Source: Sporosarcina koreensis (GTDB taxonomy: Bacteria; Bacillota; Bacilli; Bacillales_A; Planococcaceae). Taken from it: a stretch of DNA of 64,000 nucleotides. The first letter of the stretch is position 1, and each line of letters begins with the position of its first letter. Position numbers and translations under genes: made by a program. The DNA lies in the NCBI RefSeq assembly GCF_001531445.1, contig NZ_LQYA01000023.1, forward strand, positions 1 through 64,000. Direction: 5' to 3'. Positions 24,749-32,858 of the stretch are shown one piece after another. The notes below the pieces were generated by a model. The model searched no databases. It saw only the letters and a program-made list of their open reading frames with translations, and had not been told where the DNA came from.

Positions 24749-25489
24749 ATGACAACTGAACTTGTTGTAAAAGCAACTAGCTTAGTAAAGAGATTTGAAG
24801 GCAAAGAAGTAATTAAGGATTGCAATATGAATGTTCGTAAAGGAACAATTTATGGATTTTTAGGAGCGAATGGATCAGGGAAGACTACTGTATTTAAAAT
24901 GCTACTAGGCTTACTCATACCTAGTGCTGGGGAAATCGAAATTCTAGGGAATCGTAGTTCTGAAAACAGAGATAAAATTCTAAAAAGTATAGGCAGTATT
25001 ATCGAAACTCCTGTGTTTTATGAGCATTTATCCGCAAAAGAAAATTTAGAGCTGCACCTTTCTTATATGGGTGTAGTAAATCCCTATATTGAAAATACCT
25101 TAGAATTGGTTGGGCTTAACGATACCGAAAACCTGCCAGTTTCTAAATTCTCACTCGGCATGAGACAACGTTTAGGAATTGCAAGAGCAATTATTCACAA
25201 CCCTAAATTATTGATTCTTGATGAGCCGATCAATGGATTGGATCCGTTGGGTATACGTGAAATGAGGGAACTATTTCTTCACCTTGTAAAAAATCGAAAT
25301 ATGACAATCGTAATTTCTAGCCATATTTTAAGTGAGATTGAACATATTGCAGACAACATAGGAGTTATTGTAAATGGAAGGATTGTAGAGGAAGTATCCT
25401 TATCATCCATCAAAGACCAGTTCCCAGAGGGGTTAGAAGATTTTTTCTTCAATATTATGAGCGGGAATGGAGGTAAGGTAAATGCTTGA
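24749..25489 (+). CDS. ABC transporter ATP-binding protein (BcrA-like)
   Basis: 246 residues with Walker A GANGSGKTT, signature SLGMRQR, Walker B LLILDEPINGLD and the H-loop ISSHIL. Its length and the short C-terminal tail are typical of drug- and bacteriocin-type exporters (BcrA/NatA group). RBS AGAGGGGG precedes the ATG. The permease gene overlaps its end by eight bases. Likely exports a toxic compound sensed by the adjacent TetR protein. Confidence 0.92.
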   Translation: MTTELVVKATSLVKRFEGKEVIKDCNMNVRKGTIYGFLGANGSGKTTVFKMLLGLLIPSAGEIEILGNRSSENRDKILKSIGSIIETPVFYEHLSAKENLELHLSYMGVVNPYIENTLELVGLNDTENLPVSKFSLGMRQRLGIARAIIHNPKLLILDEPINGLDPLGIREMRELFLHLVKNRNMTIVISSHILSEIEHIADNIGVIVNGRIVEEVSLSSIKDQFPEGLEDFFFNIMSGNGGKVNA

Positions 25490-26189
25490 TCTAATGAAAC
25501 TTGAACTTAGAAAGACTAATATTCGTACGTACATCAATTCGACTTTCGTTATCTTTATTGTCTTATTGGGATTTATTTATATATTTGCTTATATGCCACA
25601 GGTAAATCCAAATGATCCAATGTTAGAGTTGTTCGCTAGTTATAAAAACATCGTTTCACTGTTCGGCGCTCTCAACATGGCTACCTTTTGTATATTAGCT
25701 TCTGTCATGTATTCCCGATTTGTAATTGAAGAATATACAGGAAAGCGTGTAATCCTTCTCTTTTCTTATCCGATAAGGAGAGAGAAGATTTTCGTCTCAA
25801 AAATGATTATTGTTACGTTGTTTACGATAATCTCAATGATAGTTTGTAATATACTCGTTTATTCTATTTTTGGTTTAAGTGAAACTTTCTTTCCTTTAGT
25901 AAAGGATAACATTACACTAGGGGTTATACAAAAAGCGATCATAACAACTATTGTAATGACTGTATTAGCCGCGGCGTTAAGCATTATTTCAATGGCAATC
26001 GGATTTATAAAAAAATCTACCCTAACAACTATTGTTTCGGCGTTTTTACTTTGCTCAATTGTAACTAATATTTCATCCGGAACGTTAAACTCCAATACAG
26101 TCGCAATTATAGTTATGGCAATCACGATACTAGCTGCAATCTATGCTGCAAAAATCATATTGAAAAAGATTAACTGTATGGAGGTCTAA
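25482..26189 (+). CDS. ABC-2 type transporter permease
   Basis: 235 residues with six predicted membrane helices and the ABC-2 layout: a cytoplasmic N-terminus LMKLELRKTNIRTY, helix 1, the EEYTGKRVILLFSYPIRREKIFVSKM coupling region, then four more helices. It pairs with the preceding ATPase. The residue composition is hydrophobic and low in GC compared with neighbouring operons. Confidence 0.85.
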   Translation: MLDLMKLELRKTNIRTYINSTFVIFIVLLGFIYIFAYMPQVNPNDPMLELFASYKNIVSLFGALNMATFCILASVMYSRFVIEEYTGKRVILLFSYPIRREKIFVSKMIIVTLFTIISMIVCNILVYSIFGLSETFFPLVKDNITLGVIQKAIITTIVMTVLAAALSIISMAIGFIKKSTLTTIVSAFLLCSIVTNISSGTLNSNTVAIIVMAITILAAIYAAKIILKKINCMEV

Positions 26190-26194
26190 CGGAG

Positions 26195-26422
26195 ATGGAA
26201 TTAGCAATTGAAAAAGTTGTAGACAATTTCTTTGTAGGTACTGCACCTCAGTTTTTAACAATCGTAAACGTTATTTTAGGAGTCATTTTATTCTTTATTG
26301 GTGTGATATTGCTGATGAAAAAATCTCCAAATAAAAAAATGAAAACCATTGGATTGATTTGTTTTGGAATTGGAGTGGTTTCAATTACTAGTGGCGCGAT
26401 GCAGATGGGGATATTTTCGTAA
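26195..26422 (+). CDS. Small two-helix membrane protein in the ABC operon
   Basis: 75 residues with two hydrophobic segments (FLTIVNVILGVILFFIGVIL and TIGLICFGIGVVSITSG) separated by a lysine-rich loop. It lies five bases after the permease behind ACGGAG, so it is probably co-transcribed and may assist the exporter. No family recognised. Confidence 0.6.
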   Translation: MELAIEKVVDNFFVGTAPQFLTIVNVILGVILFFIGVILLMKKSPNKKMKTIGLICFGIGVVSITSGAMQMGIFS

Positions 26423-26481
26423 CTTTAGTAGATGGAGGGGATGAGCGACGGTCCTGACCCATACCGATAAGAAATAAACAA

Positions 26482-26509
26482 AGCCCACGAGGAATTTCCT
26501 TCGTGGGCT
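26482..26509. terminator. Bidirectional terminator between the ABC operon and the anti-sigma gene
   Basis: AGCCCACGA pairs with TCGTGGGCT. It is a near copy of the hairpin at 23790 and lies between convergent genes. Confidence 0.65.
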
Positions 26510-26543
26510 GTTTCTATGGATAATATGCTGGATTAGACTTAAA

Positions 26544-28001
26544 TCAATCTGCCGTTCCATCAAATTGCTTTACCCATTCCTGATCATACCAAATATCAGG
26601 ATGGTCGATCGTTTCATTTTCTCCTCGCACCATGAAGTCATACGTATCTTTTCCACCCGTATACCAATCGACAATGACTAACTTGCCGTTTACATTACGT
26701 ACAAGAAATTCAGTGGCTTCTCCATAACCGCCTTGATAGTTAGTAATCTTAACAGGCATGAATAAATAGAGATACTCTCCATCCGCATTGTAGTCCGCTT
26801 CCCAATCGTATATCTCAATATCCTTCACCTTGTCGTTCTTGCCATACAACGCATGTTGGGATTGAATCTTCTTTTCGGTATACTGTGTAAGGTTTTCGTT
26901 TTCGATAAATGCATCCAAATCAATATCTGTCCCGTTCCAAACTGCTTTATAATAGTCTGTCAGCGCATGCACACACATTTTATAAGCCGTTTCAATATCG
27001 GCATCAGATAGTTCATCTGCACTTTTAGCTAGATATTCGGTTACGGTGCTGGATCCGATCTTTTCCCACTCCGTCACCTTTCCGTAAATTAATAAAGTAC
27101 CATGCGAAGTGACGGGGTAGGAGAGAGAATCGTAAACTACCCTGATATCCATGCCAAGCGAAATCTCTTCCAGAGCGTCATCGATGATAAATCGGGAGGC
27201 GGCCCCTTTCATTATCAACTTTTCCTTTTTCGAAGGAGCGTCCTCTACAAACCCATGCGTGACAAGGACTCGGTCACCCTCAATAGCAGCGACTGTCCCT
27301 TCGAATTCATCGTACTTCACGGACAAATCGAAAGGGGGGATCGTTTTTAGTTCCATGAAATCAGCAATAGCACGCTCGTGTTTATTCTGGAGCAAGCTAA
27401 GCACTTCGCCCAGCGTTTTCGGATTCTCCTGCGGATTGCGAATGAGCCATTCATTAGCTTTCTCATATCGGGTCGTCCACTTGTAAATGACATTGAAATA
27501 CTCATCATGGGAGATGCCGAAATTCTCTTCCTGCGCTTGAAGAACGATATTCTTTCTCTCTTCTCCTTCTTTATCCAAATCCGCATAGAAAATATCCCGT
27601 TGTTCAGCGACAGTGTCGTCGATCGCTTCCATGTCTTCCTCGTAGCCGACCGTTTTGGCATAATCAATCAGCGCGTCTATTTGCAGCATGCTCTGTAAAA
27701 CAGCCTGTTTCATATCATCGGTAGCTCCGTCTTCATTGCCATCCGATTCCGTGCGCAGCATGAAATCATAGATCAGTTTATTAACCTCATATTCTTCATC
27801 ATCCGCAGTAGAGAAACCATCCTTCAGCACGTTGAATGCAAAAAATAGGACCGCCGCGGCTACAAGTCCAGTCACCGCTCCCGGAAAAGGATTTCTCTTT
27901 TTTTGTCTGCGTTTTCCGGAGAGGACACTTCGCTTCACTTCTTCCATATCTTCTGACGTTATACTGGACAAGGCATCTAAACTCTTTTTCACTTCATTCA
28001 C
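26544..28001 (-). CDS. Large membrane anti-sigma factor with extracytoplasmic sensor domains
   Basis: 485 residues. A short cytoplasmic N-terminus (about 1-40, MNEVKKSLDALSSITSEDME) presumably holds the sigma factor; one transmembrane helix follows (PGAVTGLVAAAVLFFAFNVL). Outside, residues about 70-210 resemble the helical SurA-N/trigger-factor-like region found in Bacillus stress lipoproteins. Residues about 235-315 form an OB-like fold reminiscent of DUF3221 (GTVAAIEGDRVLVTHG), and the C-terminus resembles an NTF2-like domain. The eight-base overlap with the sigma gene is the standard arrangement. Confidence 0.75.
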   Translation of the reverse strand: MNEVKKSLDALSSITSEDMEEVKRSVLSGKRRQKKRNPFPGAVTGLVAAAVLFFAFNVLKDGFSTADDEEYEVNKLIYDFMLRTESDGNEDGATDDMKQAVLQSMLQIDALIDYAKTVGYEEDMEAIDDTVAEQRDIFYADLDKEGEERKNIVLQAQEENFGISHDEYFNVIYKWTTRYEKANEWLIRNPQENPKTLGEVLSLLQNKHERAIADFMELKTIPPFDLSVKYDEFEGTVAAIEGDRVLVTHGFVEDAPSKKEKLIMKGAASRFIIDDALEEISLGMDIRVVYDSLSYPVTSHGTLLIYGKVTEWEKIGSSTVTEYLAKSADELSDADIETAYKMCVHALTDYYKAVWNGTDIDLDAFIENENLTQYTEKKIQSQHALYGKNDKVKDIEIYDWEADYNADGEYLYLFMPVKITNYQGGYGEATEFLVRNVNGKLVIVDWYTGGKDTYDFMVRGENETIDHPDIWYDQEWVKQFDGTAD

Positions 28002-28503
28002 TGGATAGCACCTCCCAATCCTCAGATTTCAGTTTTTCCTTCAATAACTTCCGTGCTTTCGTCATTCGTGCCTTCACGGTATTCTCGGACAGCTCCAAAA
28101 AAGCGGCGATTTCCCTGATCTTGTACTCTTCGTAATAATATAAAATGATAATTTCCCGATATTTCATTGGCAGCTTCAATATCGTAATGGCAAGCTCGAT
28201 TCGCTCTTCATTCAAAACAAGCGGGTCCTGCTGCGTATGTATCGTTTCCACCCAATCATGCGTGAACAGCAAATTCCGGAATGACCAGCTCCGCAAGTGG
28301 TCCTTGCATCGATTGACGGTCATCTTTGTCAAATACGAACGCATTGTACCTCGTTCCTCATAATTCGACGACGTATAAAAGGAAATGAATACATCTTGTA
28401 CAATATCCTTCGCCATCTCGCGGTCACGCAAATAAAAGAAAGCCATCCTCAATAGATGTTCTCCATGCGCATCCATGATTTTCTCCAATTCTTCCTGGTC
28501 CAT
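27994..28503 (-). CDS. ECF RNA polymerase sigma factor
   Basis: 169 residues. Region 2 (MAFFYLRDREMAKDIVQDVFISFY...RSYLTKMTVNRCKDHLRSW) and region 4 (LPMKYREIIILYYYEEYKIREIAAFLELSENTVKARMTKARKLLK) are both complete. It is a paralogue of the sigma at 48473. It should direct RNA polymerase to ECF promoters when released from the downstream-encoded membrane anti-sigma. Start ATG at 28503 follows GAGGCGGTGATG. Confidence 0.92.
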   Translation of the reverse strand: MDQEELEKIMDAHGEHLLRMAFFYLRDREMAKDIVQDVFISFYTSSNYEERGTMRSYLTKMTVNRCKDHLRSWSFRNLLFTHDWVETIHTQQDPLVLNEERIELAITILKLPMKYREIIILYYYEEYKIREIAAFLELSENTVKARMTKARKLLKEKLKSEDWEVLSSE

Positions 28504-28516
28504 GTCATCACCGCCT

Positions 28517-28553
28517 CTTCATAATGGTAACGGAGCTCAAGGGGGAAAGGTTG
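28517..28553 (-). promoter_or_regulatory. Candidate ECF-type promoter of the sigma/anti-sigma operon
   Basis: On the minus strand AACCTTT, about 13 bases, TCCGTTACC resembles an ECF promoter (AAC -35 core, CGT -10 core). The segment from ACCTTTC to the ribosome site is nearly duplicated at 31634-31700, which supports a functional block. It differs from the TGAAAC-N16-CGTC family, so the two sigma factors probably have distinct promoters. Confidence 0.35.
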
Positions 28554-28667
28554 TTGTTTTCTTAATTTTACCGTAAATATGATTCGATGAGAGATAGGCG
28601 AAATCTGTATAATAATAAGACCGCCTAATGTTAGCGCATTAGGCGGTCCTTTTTAACTATATTTTTT

Positions 28668-29401
28668 TCACTCGAAGCCGATAGGATAGGCAAGAGGACA
28701 AGGAAGCCGTTTCCACGCATGTCCAGTTACTAAAATCCATAGCACCTCCGGGAAGATTCCGGTAATCGCTAATCCTGCATTTTCACACATAGAACTAATC
28801 TCATCAACTGTATAGCAGCGCAGTGATTGCATCACAATTTCGTCCGGGTTTTCTAGATGCCACCAGCTGTCCAACATGCGACTGTTTTCTACATCGAATG
28901 AGTAGACTCTTTCCGCGTTGTCGAATTTCATTTTTTGCCTGCTGCAATGGTCAGCCAATAATTCGGGTTGTAAATGTCGATGAGAAGTGTACCTTCATCC
29001 TTCACCCAGTCTTTCATTCGTTTCAAAAGTGTGAGCTGGTCTTCATCCGAACCTATGCCGAATCCATCGAAATAGCTTACGACATCGAATTGCTTGGAAA
29101 AGGTATATGTGTAGAAATCGCCTAGGTGGATGTCGGTTGTGTTAGGTGAACGAAGTCTGGCTGTTTCTACCAGTTCAGGTACGAGTTCCAATGTTGTCAT
29201 GAAAATACCGCGGGCGTCCAAATCCCTTGCGATGCTACCGATGTGTGCACCGATATCGAGCATCGATTCAAATTTTACACCGATTTGCCTCTCTATTTCC
29301 TCAGCTTCCTTATTTAAATAACTCTCCATTTCCTCTTCGATGTCACGTAACCACTCAAATTGTTTTTTATAAAAGAGAATGACCCATTCGTTTGTTGTCA
29401 T
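28668..29401 (-). pseudogene. Class I SAM-dependent methyltransferase gene with a frameshift
   Basis: The N-terminal part (ATG 29401) encodes a Rossmann methyltransferase with FESMLDIGAHIGSIARDLDARG (motif I), TLELVPE (motif II) and FDVVSYFDGFG (motif IV). Its frame ends prematurely at AAAAAATGA, whereas one extra A in the run at 28931-28936 would continue it directly into KFDNAERVYSFDVENSRMLD...SLRCYTVDEISSMCENAGL, the expected C-terminal half. The full length would be about 244 residues. The break is either a real one-base deletion, a slippery phase-variation tract or a read error. Substrate unknown. Confidence 0.75.
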
Positions 29402-29658
29402 GTTTTTGCCGCCTGTAATTTATTTTCATTATAGGTGGTGCTGTAAGTTTTGAATGCCCATGTTCGATTGCTCCTGCCCCCCTATTGAACGCAGCAGAAA
29501 ACAGGATTTTAATACTATTCAGAAAAAAATGTATGAATATGCATGAACACCCCAATAAATTCACTTGCTTTCATTTCATTTTTTTGAAATAACGAAATTC
29601 GCAATTAATTAGGAAACCGATGCGGTGATTCTCCGTATTACCGTTAGGGGGTGGGCAA

Positions 29659-30210
29659 ATGTTAGATAAAATTGGGTCGCGACAGATTTTCATGGCTATC
29701 ACGATTGGGATTTTTGTGTGTTCTCCTATTTTTGTTTTGATAGTGCCGTTGTTTATTGCCAATGCGCTTTACCAAGAGTCGAATACATGGGCCGTTGTTG
29801 TCCCCGCGAAGGCGTTTATGTCGTTCGGGCTTGGTGCGCTTTTTCTAATCACTGCCACTTTTTTGCTATGGATAATGTCCGTGAATAAAAAATCGAAATG
29901 GCTTGCAGCAATCTGTGTCCTCCTATCGATTTTGCTAATGGTAGACGGATCCGGGCGTTATGTTGGAGTGTCGACGGATGGCATTTCCTTCAAACGGGGG
30001 CTAGCGGGGGCGAATCAGCATTATGAGTGGAGCAACATACAGCAGGTCGTTTATCGTGAATTTCCTGAAGAGGGAGGGTTCCCGAAGTTCGATTTCTATT
30101 TTAAGGATGGGGAAATGGTGACGTTGCCTGAAAACAGGGATATGCGAATATTCACGAATACGCTAACCAAGGTGCTTCAGAAGGAAGAAATTGAATTTAA
30201 GCGCAACTGA
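29659..30210 (+). CDS. Membrane protein with PH-like cytoplasmic domain, unknown function
   Basis: 183 residues. Three hydrophobic segments occupy residues about 10-100 (for example FVCSPIFVLIVPLFIANALY), then a soluble part with the pattern of bacterial PH-like domains (YVGVSTDGISFKRGLAGANQHYEWSNIQQVVY). Start ATG 29659 follows GGGGGTGGG. A protein of similar design is encoded at 33496. Both lie beside a copy of the histidine phosphatase gene. No family name recognised. Confidence 0.6.
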   Translation: MLDKIGSRQIFMAITIGIFVCSPIFVLIVPLFIANALYQESNTWAVVVPAKAFMSFGLGALFLITATFLLWIMSVNKKSKWLAAICVLLSILLMVDGSGRYVGVSTDGISFKRGLAGANQHYEWSNIQQVVYREFPEEGGFPKFDFYFKDGEMVTLPENRDMRIFTNTLTKVLQKEEIEFKRN

Positions 30211-30249
30211 ACAGGGAATTCTTAATGACTTAGAAGCGAGGGGAATTAG

Positions 30250-30736
30250 ATGGAGCTACTAGTGATCAGACACGGCGAATCAGAAGCGGATTTATTGGAG
30301 GTGCATGAAGGAAGGGCAGACTTTCCGTTGACCGAAGTAGGGGAGACTCAAGCAAGAAAAATGGCTGCGACTGTTGCGAAAGAATATCCGCCTGAAATCA
30401 TCTTAGCGAGCACATTGAAGAGAGCAAGTGGGACGGCGAAAATCTTGCAGGAGGCAATCGGGTGTGAACTCAAGTGCACTTGACCTTCGATTTCGAGCGG
30501 AGCGGATACTCCTGGAGATTCTCCATGATTATCGGGACTATAAAAGAATTGCGATTGTGTCCCACGGCAAGCTGATCTCTAATCTGATCAATGCGTTTCT
30601 CAAGCTGCCAATTGGAGATGTTGCATTTCCGACAGGGGATACGGGAATCTATCTGCTTGAACTACGGGAAGATATTCGAGTCGTTAGGTTTATAAATAGG
30701 CAGGGTCATTTATCTTGCCAATGGTTTCATAGGTAA
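30250..30736 (+). pseudogene. Histidine phosphatase (phosphoglycerate-mutase-like) copy with an internal deletion
   Basis: The first 76 codons (LLVIRHGESEADLLEVHEGR) and the last 85 (ERILLEILHDYRDYKRIAIVSHGKLISNLINAF) are highly similar to the intact gene at 32859. About 126 bases coding for the middle 42 residues are missing at 30475, and the junction also shifts the frame. The RHG catalytic motif and the second His (VSHGK) are therefore in different frames. The ribosome site GAGGGGA is kept. Confidence 0.85.
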
Positions 30737-30793
30737 GGAGAAATACAAGATGAGTATTATAACGGACATTCAAAAAGGGTAACTGATAATAAA

Positions 30794-30827
30794 AAGGAAC
30801 GGACGGACTAAGCGCCGTCAGTTCCTT
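30794..30827 (+). terminator. Terminator after the phosphatase relic
   Basis: AAGGAAC-GGACGG...CCGTCA-GTTCCTT forms a hairpin with one internal mismatch, followed by TT. Confidence 0.5.
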
Positions 30828-30878
30828 TAGAATGAATTACCAAAAGTGCACCACACGGTTCCCAGCATACAATGGGCT

Positions 30879-31328
30879 CTACCCTCTGAGTCTGTTAATT
30901 AAATTATTGAGTTCGGTATCATGCTTGCCAGTTTTAGCACTTAGATAGTCAACATCTACTTTTATACCTCTAAGCTCGCCTGATACGACCCCGAAAACTT
31001 CGCGATGTTCATCTAATTTGCCATTTGTATAGTTGAAATTACTGCGCAGTTCTGATGATAGGGAAACGACCTTTTCCTCAATTCTTCCTTGGCCATCCTT
31101 TAACACTTTACTATCTTGTTTTAATGCAATAATATCCCCTTTCACCGCTGAAACATCCTCTTTTAAAGCTGTGCTATCTGCTTTTAATGCCGCAACATCC
31201 CTTTTTAACGCTGAAACATCCCCTTTTAACGCCGAAACATCCCTTTTTACCGATGTAATGTCCTCTTTTACCCCTTTAATCTCGGTTAAAATTAGTTTTA
31301 AGGTCTCCTCCATCTTTATCAACTCCAC
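30879..31328 (-). CDS. Coiled-coil protein with heptad repeats
   Basis: 149 residues. The centre consists of about eight consecutive seven-residue units of the type (V/S)xALK(G/R/A/E)D (residues about 25-80), an ideal left-handed coiled coil with valine and leucine at the core positions. The rest is also helical. No signal or membrane segment. The underlying DNA has a 21-base periodicity, so copy number may vary by recombination. The region resembles the coiled-coil parts of small Bacillales proteins of unknown function. A GGAG sits shortly before the ATG. Confidence 0.6.
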   Translation of the reverse strand: MELIKMEETLKLILTEIKGVKEDITSVKRDVSALKGDVSALKRDVAALKADSTALKEDVSAVKGDIIALKQDSKVLKDGQGRIEEKVVSLSSELRSNFNYTNGKLDEHREVFGVVSGELRGIKVDVDYLSAKTGKHDTELNNLINRLRG

Positions 31329-31389
31329 GCACGATTTTTATTATAGTAATTATAACACACCGGGAAATTTCAGGTATCAAGTCCGCTAT

Positions 31390-31480
31390 GACTAAAAAAG
31401 CCTTACCATTCAAGCTCACACTCAAATGGTAAGGCTTTTCTATTTGTCCATTCACTCCGTCGTACTTAATTCCTTTTGTT
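31390..31480 (-). repeat. Duplicated 3' end and terminator of the abgA-like gene
   Basis: On the minus strand this block reads AAGGAATTAAG...ACGGAGTGAATGGACAAATAG followed by a terminator hairpin (AAGCCTTACCATT / AATGGTAAGGCTT). It matches the last codons, stop and terminator of the gene at 37887 (37826-37915) over about 85 bases. No other part of that gene is present here. Confidence 0.7.
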
Positions 31481-31483
31481 TTC

Positions 31484-31631
31484 GGTGCCTGTGCAAGATA
31501 CAATTCAGTTAATACACTACAATTGCATAAGACATCTAGACAACCTTTTAACATCAACTTCTATGTTATTTGAATATGTATTTTTATTCATTTTTTGGTG
31601 AATTGTCATAAATGTATCTTGCACAGGCACC
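31484..31631. mobile_element. MITE-like element (GGTGCCTGTGCAAG ends), copy 1
   Basis: 148 bases bounded by GGTGCCTGTGCAAGATACA and its reverse complement TGTATCTTGCACAGGCACC, with inner ACAATTC/GAATTGT repeats and an AT-rich, noncoding core. Copies 2 and 3 lie at 50188 and 56296 and a relic at 7999. No transposase is encoded. Confidence 0.7.
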
Positions 31632-31633
31632 TG

Positions 31634-31700
31634 AACATCACCGCCGCTTCATAATGGTAACGGAGCTCAAGCGTGAAAGGTGGTCGTATTTTAATTTTAT
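31634..31700 (-). repeat. Relic of the upstream region of the ECF sigma gene
   Basis: Nearly the same sequence as 28503-28570, including the candidate promoter (ACCTTTC...TTGAGCTCCGTTACC) and the leader ATTATGAAG-GGCGGTGATG. Instead of the sigma coding region, the MITE-like element follows, so this is the surviving end of a lost sigma-operon copy. Confidence 0.65.
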
Positions 31701-31712
31701 AACTAGGTATAT

Positions 31713-31746
31713 CAAGAAAAAAAGCAACCGCCTTGGTTACTTTTTT
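31713..31746. terminator. Bidirectional terminator
   Basis: AAAAAAG-C-AACC-GCCTT-GGTT-A-CTTTTTT is symmetric. On the minus strand it overlaps the end of the gene at 31737. Confidence 0.6.
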
Positions 31747-32681
31747 CTTCGTTCTTTAATAAACACCCAGCCGGCAAACAAAGTGACTGCCAACATAATC
31801 AAACAGACAAGTGATTCCCAGGTCATGACTGCCTCAAAGATGTCCAGAAAGGAATTGCCGCGTACAAATAAGTCATAGGGATTTACATTGCGGTAAGCAA
31901 TCGGCAGCTTATCCCCGATGCCGTATTGCTGGTAGGTTTGTCCTGTCACGTCTTTGATCACCTGGAAAGTGCGTCCTGCGTGATCTTCGAAAGATACAGT
32001 CAGTTCGTAGGACGAATCCTCGTATTTGCGGTATGTGACATGGGAATCACGGTCGAGGATCAGAGCATCGGTATCTGTCTTGCCGAATGGAAGCAATTTT
32101 CGAGCCAGATTCAATAGGAAGCGCCCTATGAAAATCAGAAATACAAGAAGTACGACAGCGACAATTCTCCAGCCTTTTCTTTCTTTTTTCTGTTTCTCTT
32201 TCTTCCGCCTTTTCTGTTGACGTTTCTTCTGCCGTTTGTAAGAGATTTTCTTTTCCAATGCGTCCAATACAGGGATGGACAGCAACAGTGCAATTAGGCA
32301 GCAAAATGCCAGAAACCCGAATACGGCAATCCCGAATAGGAAAAGTGAACTGTCAAAGGTGAAATCGTGGATCGTCGAAAAGTCTGAGGGGCGTAACGAG
32401 TACCCATTGATTGAATCTCCAACTTGGATTGCCTTCTCCTCACTTTTGGAAATCCGGTTGAGGTACGTAGATTCCTCTCCGTTCGGCAATTCGACCCGCA
32501 CGTAATAGGCGGGTGGTGTATATAAGCCTTTTGCAGCTATTTTGTCAACAGTAGTCACGGTCACCGGCTCAGCAGAAAACAGATTGTATTCTTCTATGTA
32601 GGACGCCGTCAGCACCCATGTAAAAAGACTGAATAAAAACGTGATAACTGCCAACCCAGCGGTTTCTTTTATCCATTCCAT
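31737..32681 (-). CDS. DUF3592-like membrane protein
   Basis: 314 residues with four transmembrane helices: one at the N-terminus, one around residues 112-135, one after a strongly basic stretch (about 150-170, rich in KKRQQKRRKKEK) and one at the C-terminus. The two extracytoplasmic segments (AAKGLYTPPAYYVRVELPNGEE and VTYRKYEDSSYELTVSFEDHAG) have the beta-rich repeat seen in DUF3592 proteins, ending in GDKLPIAYRNVNPYD. Function unknown. Monocistronic on the minus strand. Confidence 0.65.
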   Translation of the reverse strand: MEWIKETAGLAVITFLFSLFTWVLTASYIEEYNLFSAEPVTVTTVDKIAAKGLYTPPAYYVRVELPNGEESTYLNRISKSEEKAIQVGDSINGYSLRPSDFSTIHDFTFDSSLFLFGIAVFGFLAFCCLIALLLSIPVLDALEKKISYKRQKKRQQKRRKKEKQKKERKGWRIVAVVLLVFLIFIGRFLLNLARKLLPFGKTDTDALILDRDSHVTYRKYEDSSYELTVSFEDHAGRTFQVIKDVTGQTYQQYGIGDKLPIAYRNVNPYDLFVRGNSFLDIFEAVMTWESLVCLIMLAVTLFAGWVFIKERRKK

Positions 32682-32858
32682 CTTCTACACTCCCGTCCGT
32701 TCGTTGAACACATCTTATCGAAAAGAATGCGAGATGAACAGATGCCAAATAGCCATTTTCCTATTCACTTCAACTTCTATGGTAATATTGTAATAAATTC
32801 AAAAAGTTCATAGATTGATATGGAAACATATGATTAACTCAAAAGTGAGGGGTAATTG

